Source: Anaerolineae bacterium UTCFX1 (GTDB lineage Bacteria; Chloroflexota; Anaerolineae; Anaerolineales; Villigracilaceae). From it: 52,774 nucleotides of DNA. Below the pieces are notes generated by a model. That model was not told the origin of the DNA. It was given only the letters and a program-made list of their open reading frames with translations, and did not search any database. Positions within the stretch are counted from its first letter, which is position 1, and every line of letters starts with the position of its first letter. A program made the position numbers and the translations under genes. The DNA is taken from positions 1-52,774 of the forward strand of contig MWTB01000013.1 in NCBI GenBank assembly GCA_002050275.1, in the 5' to 3' direction. Positions 40,044 through 47,901 of the stretch are shown here, in pieces.

Positions 40044-41051
40044 ATGAGCGAACTTCCTATCCCAGAGTTTTTTGACGCGAAGAAAGCCGAGACGGTTTGG
40101 CGAACGCCTTATGAAGAACGCGCTGGACAGGCGCGCACGTGGGCGCATCAATGCGGATTGCAACCCGCTTCGGCTGATGCGACCGTTACCCGGTTGCTGC
40201 TGGTGGACGAGCAAAATACGTTTTCCATCCCCGGCTTTGAATTGTTTGTCGGCGGGCGCAGCGGACGCGCCGCCGTGGAAGATACCGTTCGCTTGTGCGA
40301 ATTCATCTATCGTAATCTTGCGAAGATCACGCACATTACCGCCACAATGGATACGCATAGGGCGATGCAGATCTTTCACGCTGTCTTCTTTGTGAACGAA
40401 GCGGGCGAACATCCCGCGCCATATACCGACATCCGCGCCGCCGAACTGCTGAGCGGCGTATGGAAGTTCAACCCTGCCATTGCCGATGAGTTGGGCGTCG
40501 CTCCAGAGTATGGGCAGCAAATGGCGCTTCATTACGCCGAGGAATTAGCGAAGAAGGGAAAATACGCGCTCACGATCTGGCCCTACCATGCGATGCTTGG
40601 AGGAGTTGGGCATGCGCTGGTTTCGTCAATTGAAGAAGCGTTGTTTTTTCATTCTGTGGCGCGGAATACGCAATATGAAATAGAAATTAAAGGAGATAAA
40701 ACGTTTACCGAAAATTACTCGGCGATCGGTCCCGAAGTGTTAACGGGTCCGATGGGCGAGACGCTCGGCAAACGCAACTCAAAATTTATCGAGCAATTAC
40801 AGCAAGCGGATAAGCTCGTTATCGCCGGGCAAGCCAAGTCGCATTGCGTCGCATGGACGGTACAAGACCTTCTCGACGATATCAATGCGGTTGACCCCGC
40901 GCTGGCGAAAAGGGTTTATCTGCTTGAAGACTGCTCTTCGCCGGTCGTCGTGTCTGGCGTTGTAGATCATACCGACGCGGCAAATGCGGCGTTTGCCAAG
41001 TTTGCCGAAGCGGGAATGAACATAGTGAAATCCGCCGATAATTTCTTGTAA
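40044..41051 (+). CDS. Isochorismatase-family hydrolase, nicotinamidase-like
   Basis: A 335-residue cysteine hydrolase. LLLVDEQNTF (Asp55) supplies the first catalytic residue, a lysine in the KYALTIWPYH region is the likely second, and SHCVAWTVQDLL (Cys268) the nucleophile. It is longer than classic PncA proteins (about 210 residues) because of inserts. The gene stops six bases before nicotinate phosphoribosyltransferase, strongly suggesting that it converts nicotinamide to nicotinate in NAD salvage. AAGGAG precedes the ATG at 40044 by 13 bases; the frame from 40002 is an alternative. Confidence 0.82.
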   Translation: MSELPIPEFFDAKKAETVWRTPYEERAGQARTWAHQCGLQPASADATVTRLLLVDEQNTFSIPGFELFVGGRSGRAAVEDTVRLCEFIYRNLAKITHITATMDTHRAMQIFHAVFFVNEAGEHPAPYTDIRAAELLSGVWKFNPAIADELGVAPEYGQQMALHYAEELAKKGKYALTIWPYHAMLGGVGHALVSSIEEALFFHSVARNTQYEIEIKGDKTFTENYSAIGPEVLTGPMGETLGKRNSKFIEQLQQADKLVIAGQAKSHCVAWTVQDLLDDINAVDPALAKRVYLLEDCSSPVVVSGVVDHTDAANAAFAKFAEAGMNIVKSADNFL

Positions 41052-41057
41052 ACAATT

Positions 41058-42401
41058 ATGAGCGTCTTTGATAATGTTCGTCTCACTAACGAAGCCTTTA
41101 AACTCGACGTCGAGCGCATGCGTCGCGGCTGGTACTCGGATAAATACTTCGAGAACATTGGGCGCATGCTTACGGTCCTCGCCGCGGAACGTTACTCGTA
41201 CGCCGGCGAACGAAACAACCTCCCGCCGGCGATTTCCGCCGAAGATATCGCGGTCGGCGATATTGAAGTTGAGATGCAGTGGTTTACGCGGCGTATCGGC
41301 AATACGGTCGTCGTCGGCGTAGATAAGGCGCTGGCAATGCTCCGCCACTGTACAGGATATTGGGAAGGCGATACATTCATTGACACCTCGGATAATCTTG
41401 AGGTCTGGGCGGTACAGGATGGGACGATGGTGAAATCGGATGGCAATCCGTTAAACGCCGAGCCGGTGATCAAGGCGCGCGGACGATACCGCGATTTCGC
41501 TCTGCTCGAAACGCCGACTCTCGGTGTGTTGACGCGCTCCAGTCGCGTAGCGACAAATGTGTACGAAACGCTCATGGCGGCGCGCGGCAAGCCAGTATTG
41601 TTTTTCCCAGCGCGCTTCGACCTGCACGAAGTGCAAGCCGCCGACGGCTACGCTTACAATATCGCGGTCAAACGCTTTAACATGGATTTCTCGCGCGAGG
41701 TTGGTCCGTTCGTTTCGACCGATGCGCAGGGCGATTGGTGGGGCGGCGCAGGCGGTGGAACGGTCGCGCATGCGGCGATTGCTTCGTTCCTCGGCGATAC
41801 AGCCGAGGCGATGATGCAGTTTGCGCGCATCTTGCCGGCGCGGATTCCGCGCATTGCATTGGTGGATTTCAATAACGACTCGGCTGGCGATTCGCTGCAC
41901 ACGCTCGAAGCGATGTTTACGAAATATCGTGAATTGCGCGATGCGGGGAATGAAACGGAAGCGGAAAAATATGTTTTATACGGCGTGCGTCTCGATACAA
42001 GCGGAAGCGTGCGCGACGTGTCGGTCGAACCGCTGGGCGACCCGGCGTTAGATCTAGGAGTTAACCCGCGGCTGGCATTTATCGTGCGGCGGGCGTTAGA
42101 TGCAGCATGGGAAAACTGGAGCCTTCCACCCGTCTGGAAAGAAGCGGCGCGCGAATATTGCCGCAATGTGAAGATCGTCGTCTCTGGCGGGTTTGGTCCC
42201 GATAAGATTCGTAAGTTTGAGCGCTTGGAAGTGCCGGTAGATATCTACGCGGTGGGTTCGTGGCTGTTCAATAATAATGGCGACACCGTGACCGACTTCA
42301 CTGCCGATGTAGTGCGCGTGAAGATTCGCAGCGAATGGGTGGAAATGGCCAAAGTAGGGCGTAAACCGTTGGCGAATAAAAAATTAGAGCGCGTATGGTA
42401 A
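41058..42401 (+). CDS. pncB: Nicotinate phosphoribosyltransferase
   Basis: A 447-residue type II phosphoribosyltransferase-fold protein. The N-terminus with DKYFENIGRMLTVLAAERY, LETPTLGVLTRSSRVATNVYE, the GGTVAHAAIASFLGD segment, LVDFNNDSAGDS and VVSGGFGPDKIRKFE are family-typical, with substrate- and PRPP-binding loops. It converts nicotinate and PRPP to NaMN, with the upstream isochorismatase-like protein feeding nicotinate. No Shine-Dalgarno stands out in the six-base gap, so translation is probably coupled. A divergently placed transporter gene converges downstream. Confidence 0.93.
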   Translation: MSVFDNVRLTNEAFKLDVERMRRGWYSDKYFENIGRMLTVLAAERYSYAGERNNLPPAISAEDIAVGDIEVEMQWFTRRIGNTVVVGVDKALAMLRHCTGYWEGDTFIDTSDNLEVWAVQDGTMVKSDGNPLNAEPVIKARGRYRDFALLETPTLGVLTRSSRVATNVYETLMAARGKPVLFFPARFDLHEVQAADGYAYNIAVKRFNMDFSREVGPFVSTDAQGDWWGGAGGGTVAHAAIASFLGDTAEAMMQFARILPARIPRIALVDFNNDSAGDSLHTLEAMFTKYRELRDAGNETEAEKYVLYGVRLDTSGSVRDVSVEPLGDPALDLGVNPRLAFIVRRALDAAWENWSLPPVWKEAAREYCRNVKIVVSGGFGPDKIRKFERLEVPVDIYAVGSWLFNNNGDTVTDFTADVVRVKIRSEWVEMAKVGRKPLANKKLERVW

Positions 42402-42406
42402 CGCGC

Positions 42407-43246
42407 TCATACTGTGAAAAAATAGATCGCCGAGAAAGCAAGCGCAATGCCGATCGCCTGTTTGCGCGAGATGCGTTCTTTTAAGATAAACCACGCGAGG
42501 ATAACCGTCGCGCCGGGGTAGAGCGAGCTTAAGATCGAGGCAATATCTAGCCTGCCGAGTTGGCTGGCTAGAATGAAGAAGAAATTGCCGCCCACGTCGA
42601 GCGTGGCATTGGCGAACGTGATCGCGCGCGCATCGCGCGGGACTGAGAGCCGGTCGCGCCGCGCTACGACAATAAGGAAGACTAACAGCGTCCCGGCGAA
42701 GCGCGAGAGGATCATGGGCCATAAGACGGCGCCGCTATTATTAACGGCGTTGTGAATAAAGATAAAGTAGCCGCCGAAGCCCAGTCCGGCGAGCGTCGGA
42801 AGCTTCAGGTCGGAGAGTTTGCGGATGTGGAATCCGCCGTCGCCTTGCGAGATCAGCCAGACTGCGGCGAGCGCGAGCGCGAAACCGACGAATTGTATCG
42901 AAGTGGGAAGCCCTTCGGTCGCCGCGCTATACAGGACGGGCAAGAGCGCTGAGAATAGAGCGGAGACCGGCGCGGCAACGCTCATCTGTCCTACGCTTAG
43001 GCTGTAATATAGAATTAACAAGCCAAACGTACCGAGCGTGCCGCCGATTAATGAATTGATAGTTATAGTTAAGGCGGGAAATGTTTCGCGGTAGAAGAAT
43101 CCTGCCGCGGCAAGAAGCAGCAACCCGAAGAAGTCCGCATATAACACGGCGCGATACGCGCCGACCTTGCGGCTGGCTAACCCGCCCGCGAAATCTCCTG
43201 CGCCCCATGAAAGCGACGATGCAATACCATATAAAATAGACAACAA
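42407..43246 (-). CDS. EamA-type transporter
   Basis: A 279-residue DMT transporter with ten membrane helices in two repeats (about residues 1-130 and 145-279). The end SILSSLYPGATVILAWFILKERISRKQ is typical of EamA repeat 2. The start is a TTG at 43246, preceded by AAAGGAAATT. It converges on pncB with a five-base gap. Substrate unknown; it may relate to NAD precursors, but this rests on adjacency only. Confidence 0.84.
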   Translation of the reverse strand: MLSILYGIASSLSWGAGDFAGGLASRKVGAYRAVLYADFFGLLLLAAAGFFYRETFPALTITINSLIGGTLGTFGLLILYYSLSVGQMSVAAPVSALFSALLPVLYSAATEGLPTSIQFVGFALALAAVWLISQGDGGFHIRKLSDLKLPTLAGLGFGGYFIFIHNAVNNSGAVLWPMILSRFAGTLLVFLIVVARRDRLSVPRDARAITFANATLDVGGNFFFILASQLGRLDIASILSSLYPGATVILAWFILKERISRKQAIGIALAFSAIYFFTV

Positions 43247-43333
43247 ATGAATTTCCTTTAGCGCGCTTGAACGTATGTGATGTCCTGCCTATTGTAGAGC
43301 GTGTGTTTCGCGTTGTCAAAAGGAAGTTTTCGC

Positions 43334-43362
43334 TTGACTTCCCCCTCTTTCAACCGTACAAT
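43334..43362 (+). promoter_or_regulatory. Sigma-70-type promoter of the glycine cleavage operon
   Basis: TTGACT (43334-43339) and TACAAT (43357-43362) are separated by 17 bases, close to the housekeeping consensus. Transcription would start near 43370, just ahead of the glycine aptamers. Confidence 0.75.
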
Positions 43363-43384
43363 TAAGTCACAATTTAACGGCAGT

Positions 43385-43641
43385 CAGGGAAGAGTCTCGT
43401 TGTTGTCGTCACGACGACAAGAGCGCCGAAGGTGCAAATCTGGGAAGGCGAAACCAGATGAATCTCTCAGGCAAAAGGACCCTGTCCCGGTTAAACTCTG
43501 GAAAATTCCGCGAGGAATACCGACGGTGTAAAGTTTTGGTCTGCTAGTAGGCTGATTCTCAGCCAGATGCTCAGGGCGTTGGAACGCAAGCGAACTGAAA
43601 AACTAGGAGACGACGCTAATCTCTCAGGTCACGACACAGAG
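43385..43641 (+). promoter_or_regulatory. Tandem glycine riboswitch
   Basis: Two glycine aptamers precede gcvH. The first (43385-43484) has P1 arms CAGGG and CCCTG, the conserved GCGCCGAAGGTGCAA core and AATCTCTCAGGCAAAAGGAC. The second (43496-43641) has P1 arms CTCTG/CAGAG and CTAATCTCTCAGGTCACGAC, but its core reads CCGACGGTGTAAAG and it carries a long internal insertion (about 43525-43605). The linker is about 11 bases. Glycine binding would allow transcription through the terminator that begins at the next base, an on-switch for glycine degradation. Confidence 0.95.
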
Positions 43642-43668
43642 GCGCGCGACGATCTTCGCGCGCTTTTT
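43642..43668 (+). terminator. Riboswitch expression platform terminator
   Basis: Arms GCGCGCGA and TCGCGCGC around a six-base loop are followed by TTTTT. It directly abuts the closing strand of the second aptamer P1, so folding of the aptamer and terminator should be mutually dependent. Confidence 0.88.
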
Positions 43669-43707
43669 AGGTTATCAAATATTTTTTCACCAAGGAGACC
43701 TGCGACA

Positions 43708-44085
43708 ATGAACGCCCCTTCCACTTTTAAATATGCAAAATCAGATGAATGGTTCGATCCCACGACGGGCAAAATAGGGATCACCGATTACGCTCAAAAT
43801 CAACTTTCCGACGTTGTCTTTGTTGAGATTCTCGTCGAGGCGGGACAGGAGATCGCGGCGGGAACGCCTATCGCTTCAGTAGAATCGGTGAAGGCTTCGT
43901 CCGAGATCTATGCTCCGGCAGGCGGAAAGATCATTGCAGTTAATCAAGATCTTATGGATAAGCCCGAAACCATCAATGCCGATCCGTTCGGCGCGGCGTG
44001 GATGATCCAACTTGAGGGCGCGGCTGAGGGCGACGTGATGGACGCGGCGGCATACGAGAAGCATTGCGAAGAAAGATCGCATTAA
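43708..44085 (+). CDS. gcvH: Glycine cleavage system H protein
   Basis: A 125-residue lipoyl-domain protein. The lipoylated lysine is in SVESVKASSEIYAP (ESVKA motif, about residues 62-75), and DEWFDPTTGKIGITDYAQNQLSDVVFVEI is the conserved N-terminal half. It shuttles the aminomethyl group between GcvP and GcvT. AAGGAG lies ten bases before the ATG at 43708. It is the first gene after the glycine riboswitch. Confidence 0.97.
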   Translation: MNAPSTFKYAKSDEWFDPTTGKIGITDYAQNQLSDVVFVEILVEAGQEIAAGTPIASVESVKASSEIYAPAGGKIIAVNQDLMDKPETINADPFGAAWMIQLEGAAEGDVMDAAAYEKHCEERSH

Positions 44086-44092
44086 TCAATCT

Positions 44093-44174
44093 GTTGTTGC
44101 GAGGAGTCTAAAGGACGCTCCTGTTAATTGTGCATCTTGCAATAAGGAGATTGTTTCGCTTCGCTCGCAATGAC
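44093..44174. repeat. REP-like palindromic element between gcvH and gcvPA
   Basis: GTTGTTGCGAG (44093-44103) and CTCGCAATGAC (44164-44174) are near-perfect inverted ends (nine of eleven). The interior GGAGATTGTTTCGCTTCG matches the family seen again at 49919-50071. Within the operon it could slow exonucleases and protect gcvH mRNA. The insertion leaves the Shine-Dalgarno of gcvPA intact. Confidence 0.75.
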
Positions 44175-44188
44175 GTGAGGAAACTATT

Positions 44189-45544
44189 ATGACCTATATC
44201 CCTATCTCCCCTCACGAGCGCGATGAAATGCTCGCGACCGTCGGCGTTCAATCGCTTGACGAGTTGTTCGACGCCATCCCCGCCAAGCAGCGCTTCCCAA
44301 AATTAAATTTACCTCCTGCGTGGACGGAAATGGAAGCGTTGGAAGAACTCTCCAACATCGCTAACGCGAACGAAAACGCGCGCGGCGATCTGATCTCTTT
44401 TCTCGGCGCCGGCATGTATCATCATTACATCCCGTCGGTGGTTGATCACATGTTGAGGCGCGGCGAATTTTACACCGCGTATACGCCGTATCAACCTGAA
44501 ATTTCACAAGGCACATTGCAAGCCATTTTCGAATATCAATCGTTAATGGCGGCGTTGACGGGTATGGACGTGTCGAATGCGTCGCATTACGACGGTGCGA
44601 CCGCCGCCGCTGAAGCCGTCACGCTTGCGCATGTTCAATTTCGAGGCAAGCGGAATAGGGTCGTTCTATCGCCAGCGATTCATCCGCAATATCGTCAGGT
44701 CATTCGCACATATACGCAAGCGATGGGCGTTGAGATCGTCGGCGAAAATGATGGGCTGTCCGATGTTCGTTTCTCCGCTGAAGACCTGCAAGCCCTCGTC
44801 TCCGAAGAGACTTGCCTCGTCATTGTGCAATACCCCGATTTTTTTGGACGTGTATACGATTATAAGAAATTCATTGACGACGCTCACGCTAAAGGCGCGC
44901 TGGTCTGCGTAATTGCCAACCCGACCGCACTGGCGCTTTTCAAGACGCCCGGCGAAATGGGCGCCGACATCGTCGTAGGCGATGGACAGCCGCTTGGAAT
45001 CCCGATGTGGTTCGGCGGACCCAGCATTGGCTTTTTCACGACGCGCAAACAATACATTCATAAAATGGCGGGACGGTTGGTCGGCGAAACGGTGGACAAC
45101 AAAGGTCAACGCGGATACGTCCTCACGTTGACCGCGCGCGAGCAGCACATCAAGCGCGAACGCGCCACATCGAATATCTGCACTAATCAAAGTCTGCTTG
45201 CGCTCGCTTCCGCTGTTTATTTGAGCGTGCTCGGTAAAGCCGGTTTGAAGCAGGTCGCCAATCTGTGCTATCAAAAAGCGCACTACGCTGCAAATGAACT
45301 GAACAAGGTCAAAGGCTACGGAGTTTCGCGGGATGTTTTCTTCCATGAATTTGTGTTAGAGTGTCCGCAATCCGCCAGCGAGATCAACGCACATTTGCTG
45401 GAACACGGCATTCTCGGCGGATATGATCTGGGTCAAGATTATCCCGCGCTTAAGAACCATCTGTTGATCGCTGTTACTGAGATGAATTCAAAAGAAGAGA
45501 TTGACGCGCTTGTGAGCGTATTGTCGGAGGTGAAATATGGTTAA
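44189..45544 (+). CDS. gcvPA: Glycine dehydrogenase (decarboxylating) subunit 1
   Basis: A 451-residue N-terminal half of the split P protein. DELFDAIPAKQRF, FLGAGMYHHYIPSVVDHML, FYTAYTPYQPEISQGTLQAIFEYQ and FGGPSIGFFTTRKQYIHKMAGRLVG are family motifs. With GcvPB it decarboxylates glycine and loads the aminomethyl group onto GcvH. GAGGAAA lies five bases before the ATG. Its end overlaps gcvPB by eight bases. Confidence 0.97.
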   Translation: MTYIPISPHERDEMLATVGVQSLDELFDAIPAKQRFPKLNLPPAWTEMEALEELSNIANANENARGDLISFLGAGMYHHYIPSVVDHMLRRGEFYTAYTPYQPEISQGTLQAIFEYQSLMAALTGMDVSNASHYDGATAAAEAVTLAHVQFRGKRNRVVLSPAIHPQYRQVIRTYTQAMGVEIVGENDGLSDVRFSAEDLQALVSEETCLVIVQYPDFFGRVYDYKKFIDDAHAKGALVCVIANPTALALFKTPGEMGADIVVGDGQPLGIPMWFGGPSIGFFTTRKQYIHKMAGRLVGETVDNKGQRGYVLTLTAREQHIKRERATSNICTNQSLLALASAVYLSVLGKAGLKQVANLCYQKAHYAANELNKVKGYGVSRDVFFHEFVLECPQSASEINAHLLEHGILGGYDLGQDYPALKNHLLIAVTEMNSKEEIDALVSVLSEVKYG

Positions 45545-47045
45545 CGCATTAGAAGCGACGTCGCCGAAAGTAGTCGAGCCGACGGTCTTCGATCTATCCT
45601 CGCCGGGACGAGTCGGCGTACAAATGCCCGCGCCCGACGTCCCTGCCATGGAAGCGCCTCCGTCGCATTTACTGCGCTCCGAACTGCCGCTTCCCGAACT
45701 CGCCGAAGCGGATGTGGTTCGCCATTATACGCGCCTCTCTTCGTTCAATTATTCGGTAGATGGCGGTTTCTATCCTCTTGGTTCCTGTACGATGAAATAC
45801 AACCCGAAGATAAATGAAGATGTGTGCCGCTTGCCCGGCTTTCTGTTCACGCACCCGCTGCAGCCGATTGAAACCGCGCAGGGCAATCTGGCGTTGATGT
45901 ATCAACTGCAAGAATGGCTGAAAGAGATCGCAGGCTTTGCCGGCGTAACCTTGCAGCCTGCGGCGGGCGCGCAAGGCGAATTTACCGGTATCTTGATGAT
46001 GCGCGCCTACCATAAATCGCGCGGTGACGATAAGCGCGTGAAGATGCTCATCCCCGATGCCGCGCATGGCACGAATCCTGCCTCGGTCGGGATGATGGGC
46101 ATGACCGTTGTCACAATTCCATCCGACTCGCGCGGCAATGTAGACTTGAACGCGCTCGAAGCGGCATGCGACGACACGGTTGTCGGCATGATGCTCACTA
46201 ACCCAAATACGCTCGGCATGTTCGATGAGAATGTCGAGAAAGTAATCTCGCTGGTGCATGGATGCGGCGGTCTGATGTATGGCGACGGCGCGAACTTGAA
46301 CGCGCTTCTCGGCATCGTCCGTCCGGGCGACGTGGGTTTTGATGTGATGCATTTCAATTTACATAAGACATTTGCTGTCCCGCACGGCGGCGGCGGTCCC
46401 GGCTCCGGTCCCGTTGGGGCGGCGGAACATCTTCTAGATTTCTTGCCCGACCCGCTCGTCGGCATTGTTGAAGAGGGCGACGATGAGACGCCTCCGCTGT
46501 ACGGATTTATCACACCTGCAAAAACGATCGGACGCATGAAAACTTTTCACGGTCATTTCGGAGGCGGGCTGGTGCGCGCGTTTGCTTACATCGCCATGCA
46601 AGGTCCCGACGGGTTAAAAGACATCGCGCAATATGCGGTGCTGAATGCGAATTATTTGCAGGCAAAATTGCGCGATACCTATAAGATTCCCTATGATCGC
46701 ATTTGTATGCATGAATTCGTCGCAGAAGGACGCTTTGAAGGCTCAGACGTGCGTGCCCTGGATATTTCTAAACGCCTGATGGACTACAATTTTCATCCGC
46801 CTACGAATTATTTTCCACTCATCGTCCCTGAGGCGCTGATGATCGAACCGACCGAGACGGAGAACAAAGATACGCTCGATGCTTTTGCCGACGCGATGAT
46901 TAAAATTGCGGAGGAAGCGAAGACCGCGCCCGAGGTCGTCAAATCTGCGCCGCACACGACCCGCTTCGGCAGAATGGACGAGGTCAAGGCCGCGAGAGAA
47001 CTGGTATTGTGTTGTTGGCTGCCGGAAGGATATGATTTGAGTTAA
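45537..47045 (+). CDS. gcvPB: Glycine dehydrogenase (decarboxylating) subunit 2
   Basis: A 502-residue C-terminal half of P protein, carrying the PLP site: NLHKTFAVPHGGGGPGSGP with Lys277 as the Schiff-base lysine. FYPLGSCTMKYNPKIN, PAAGAQGEFTGILMMRAYH and GAHGTNPAS-type PDAAHGTNPASVGM are conserved. Its ATG is within the last codons of gcvPA, so the subunits are translationally coupled. A terminator follows. No gcvT is in this operon. Confidence 0.97.
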   Translation: MVNALEATSPKVVEPTVFDLSSPGRVGVQMPAPDVPAMEAPPSHLLRSELPLPELAEADVVRHYTRLSSFNYSVDGGFYPLGSCTMKYNPKINEDVCRLPGFLFTHPLQPIETAQGNLALMYQLQEWLKEIAGFAGVTLQPAAGAQGEFTGILMMRAYHKSRGDDKRVKMLIPDAAHGTNPASVGMMGMTVVTIPSDSRGNVDLNALEAACDDTVVGMMLTNPNTLGMFDENVEKVISLVHGCGGLMYGDGANLNALLGIVRPGDVGFDVMHFNLHKTFAVPHGGGGPGSGPVGAAEHLLDFLPDPLVGIVEEGDDETPPLYGFITPAKTIGRMKTFHGHFGGGLVRAFAYIAMQGPDGLKDIAQYAVLNANYLQAKLRDTYKIPYDRICMHEFVAEGRFEGSDVRALDISKRLMDYNFHPPTNYFPLIVPEALMIEPTETENKDTLDAFADAMIKIAEEAKTAPEVVKSAPHTTRFGRMDEVKAARELVLCCWLPEGYDLS

Positions 47046-47059
47046 TAAGATAGCAAACG

Positions 47060-47094
47060 ACCTCGGAGTTCTCAAGAACCCCGAGGTTCTTTCT
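47060..47094. terminator. Intrinsic terminator after gcvPB, possibly bidirectional
   Basis: ACCTCGG-a-GTTCT pairs with AGAAC-c-CCGAGGT around a two-base loop, followed by TCTTTCTT. The opposite-strand DUF2877 gene ends at the same place. Confidence 0.75.
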
Positions 47095-47897
47095 TAAAGC
47101 GCTGAAAATACGCTGAGAAATCCCGTTAGCGCGTCTGATCCAGAGGTTTCGCCGACAGACAATATTTTACTTAGCGGCGCATAGATGTTCTCGTCGTGAA
47201 TGAAAGCGTTGAACAACTCATGCCATACTGCGCCTGCTTCGCCCCGCGCCGCCGATTGCAACCACGCGCCCGAGAGCGATGTTGTTAACGACGCGGCAGC
47301 ACGCGCCATTTCTTGCGTTACGCTTTCCGCCGTGATTTGCGGATGGACGATCCATGTCGCATGCATCGCGCCCATCAGAATATCGTCGCCGGCGGGGGTG
47401 AGACCAATTCCCAATCCGGCTAGTTTTAAAGCGCTGTTTCGCGCGGAAGGAAGGTCTGCATGAATGATCGCGCGAGATAAGGAAAGAGAGAGTCGAAGCA
47501 GCGTCTCATTTTCGCTGTCAAACGGCAATAGTTTTAAACGGCTGGATATCTCTTCTTTACGGCTGCGAAGCGCTTCCCAATAGAAGACAGAATTCCATCT
47601 CTGCGCGTTGCTCAACGAGATCGTCAGATTTCCAATTGTAAGACGACTGCCGTTCACTGAAATATTGTCGTCAAGATTAAGATAGTTCGAGAACCGAAAG
47701 GATTCCTCAAGAACCAGATTGAACGGTCCGTTTCCGATCTCTGGGCTGACGATAGAAAGGACGTCTCGATCTGCGTTGATCAAATTGCATACATCGTCGA
47801 ATATATGTAAGATTTTACGCTTGCTGGGATTTTTTAGCCAACGCTTTGCGCCGTCAGTAAGGGAAACAGCGTTCATAGTTAATAACGTTCCCGTCAT
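47094..47897 (-). CDS. DUF2877 protein
   Basis: A protein of about 267 residues ending at 47094. The signature GLGIGLTPAGDDILMGAMHATW (residues about 160-181 from this start) is the DUF2877 hallmark. Members commonly sit with FdrA and carbamate kinase in purine/allantoin catabolism, none of which is seen here. ATGs at 47954, 47897 and 47876 are possible. The first overlaps the biotin carboxylase end by 53 bases and starts inside a heptamer array; 47897, five bases after that stop, is preferred. It is the last gene of the mcc-like group by position. Function unknown. Confidence 0.72.
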   Translation of the reverse strand: MTGTLLTMNAVSLTDGAKRWLKNPSKRKILHIFDDVCNLINADRDVLSIVSPEIGNGPFNLVLEESFRFSNYLNLDDNISVNGSRLTIGNLTISLSNAQRWNSVFYWEALRSRKEEISSRLKLLPFDSENETLLRLSLSLSRAIIHADLPSARNSALKLAGLGIGLTPAGDDILMGAMHATWIVHPQITAESVTQEMARAAASLTTSLSGAWLQSAARGEAGAVWHELFNAFIHDENIYAPLSKILSVGETSGSDALTGFLSVFSAL

Positions 47898-47901
47898 GAC
47901 A

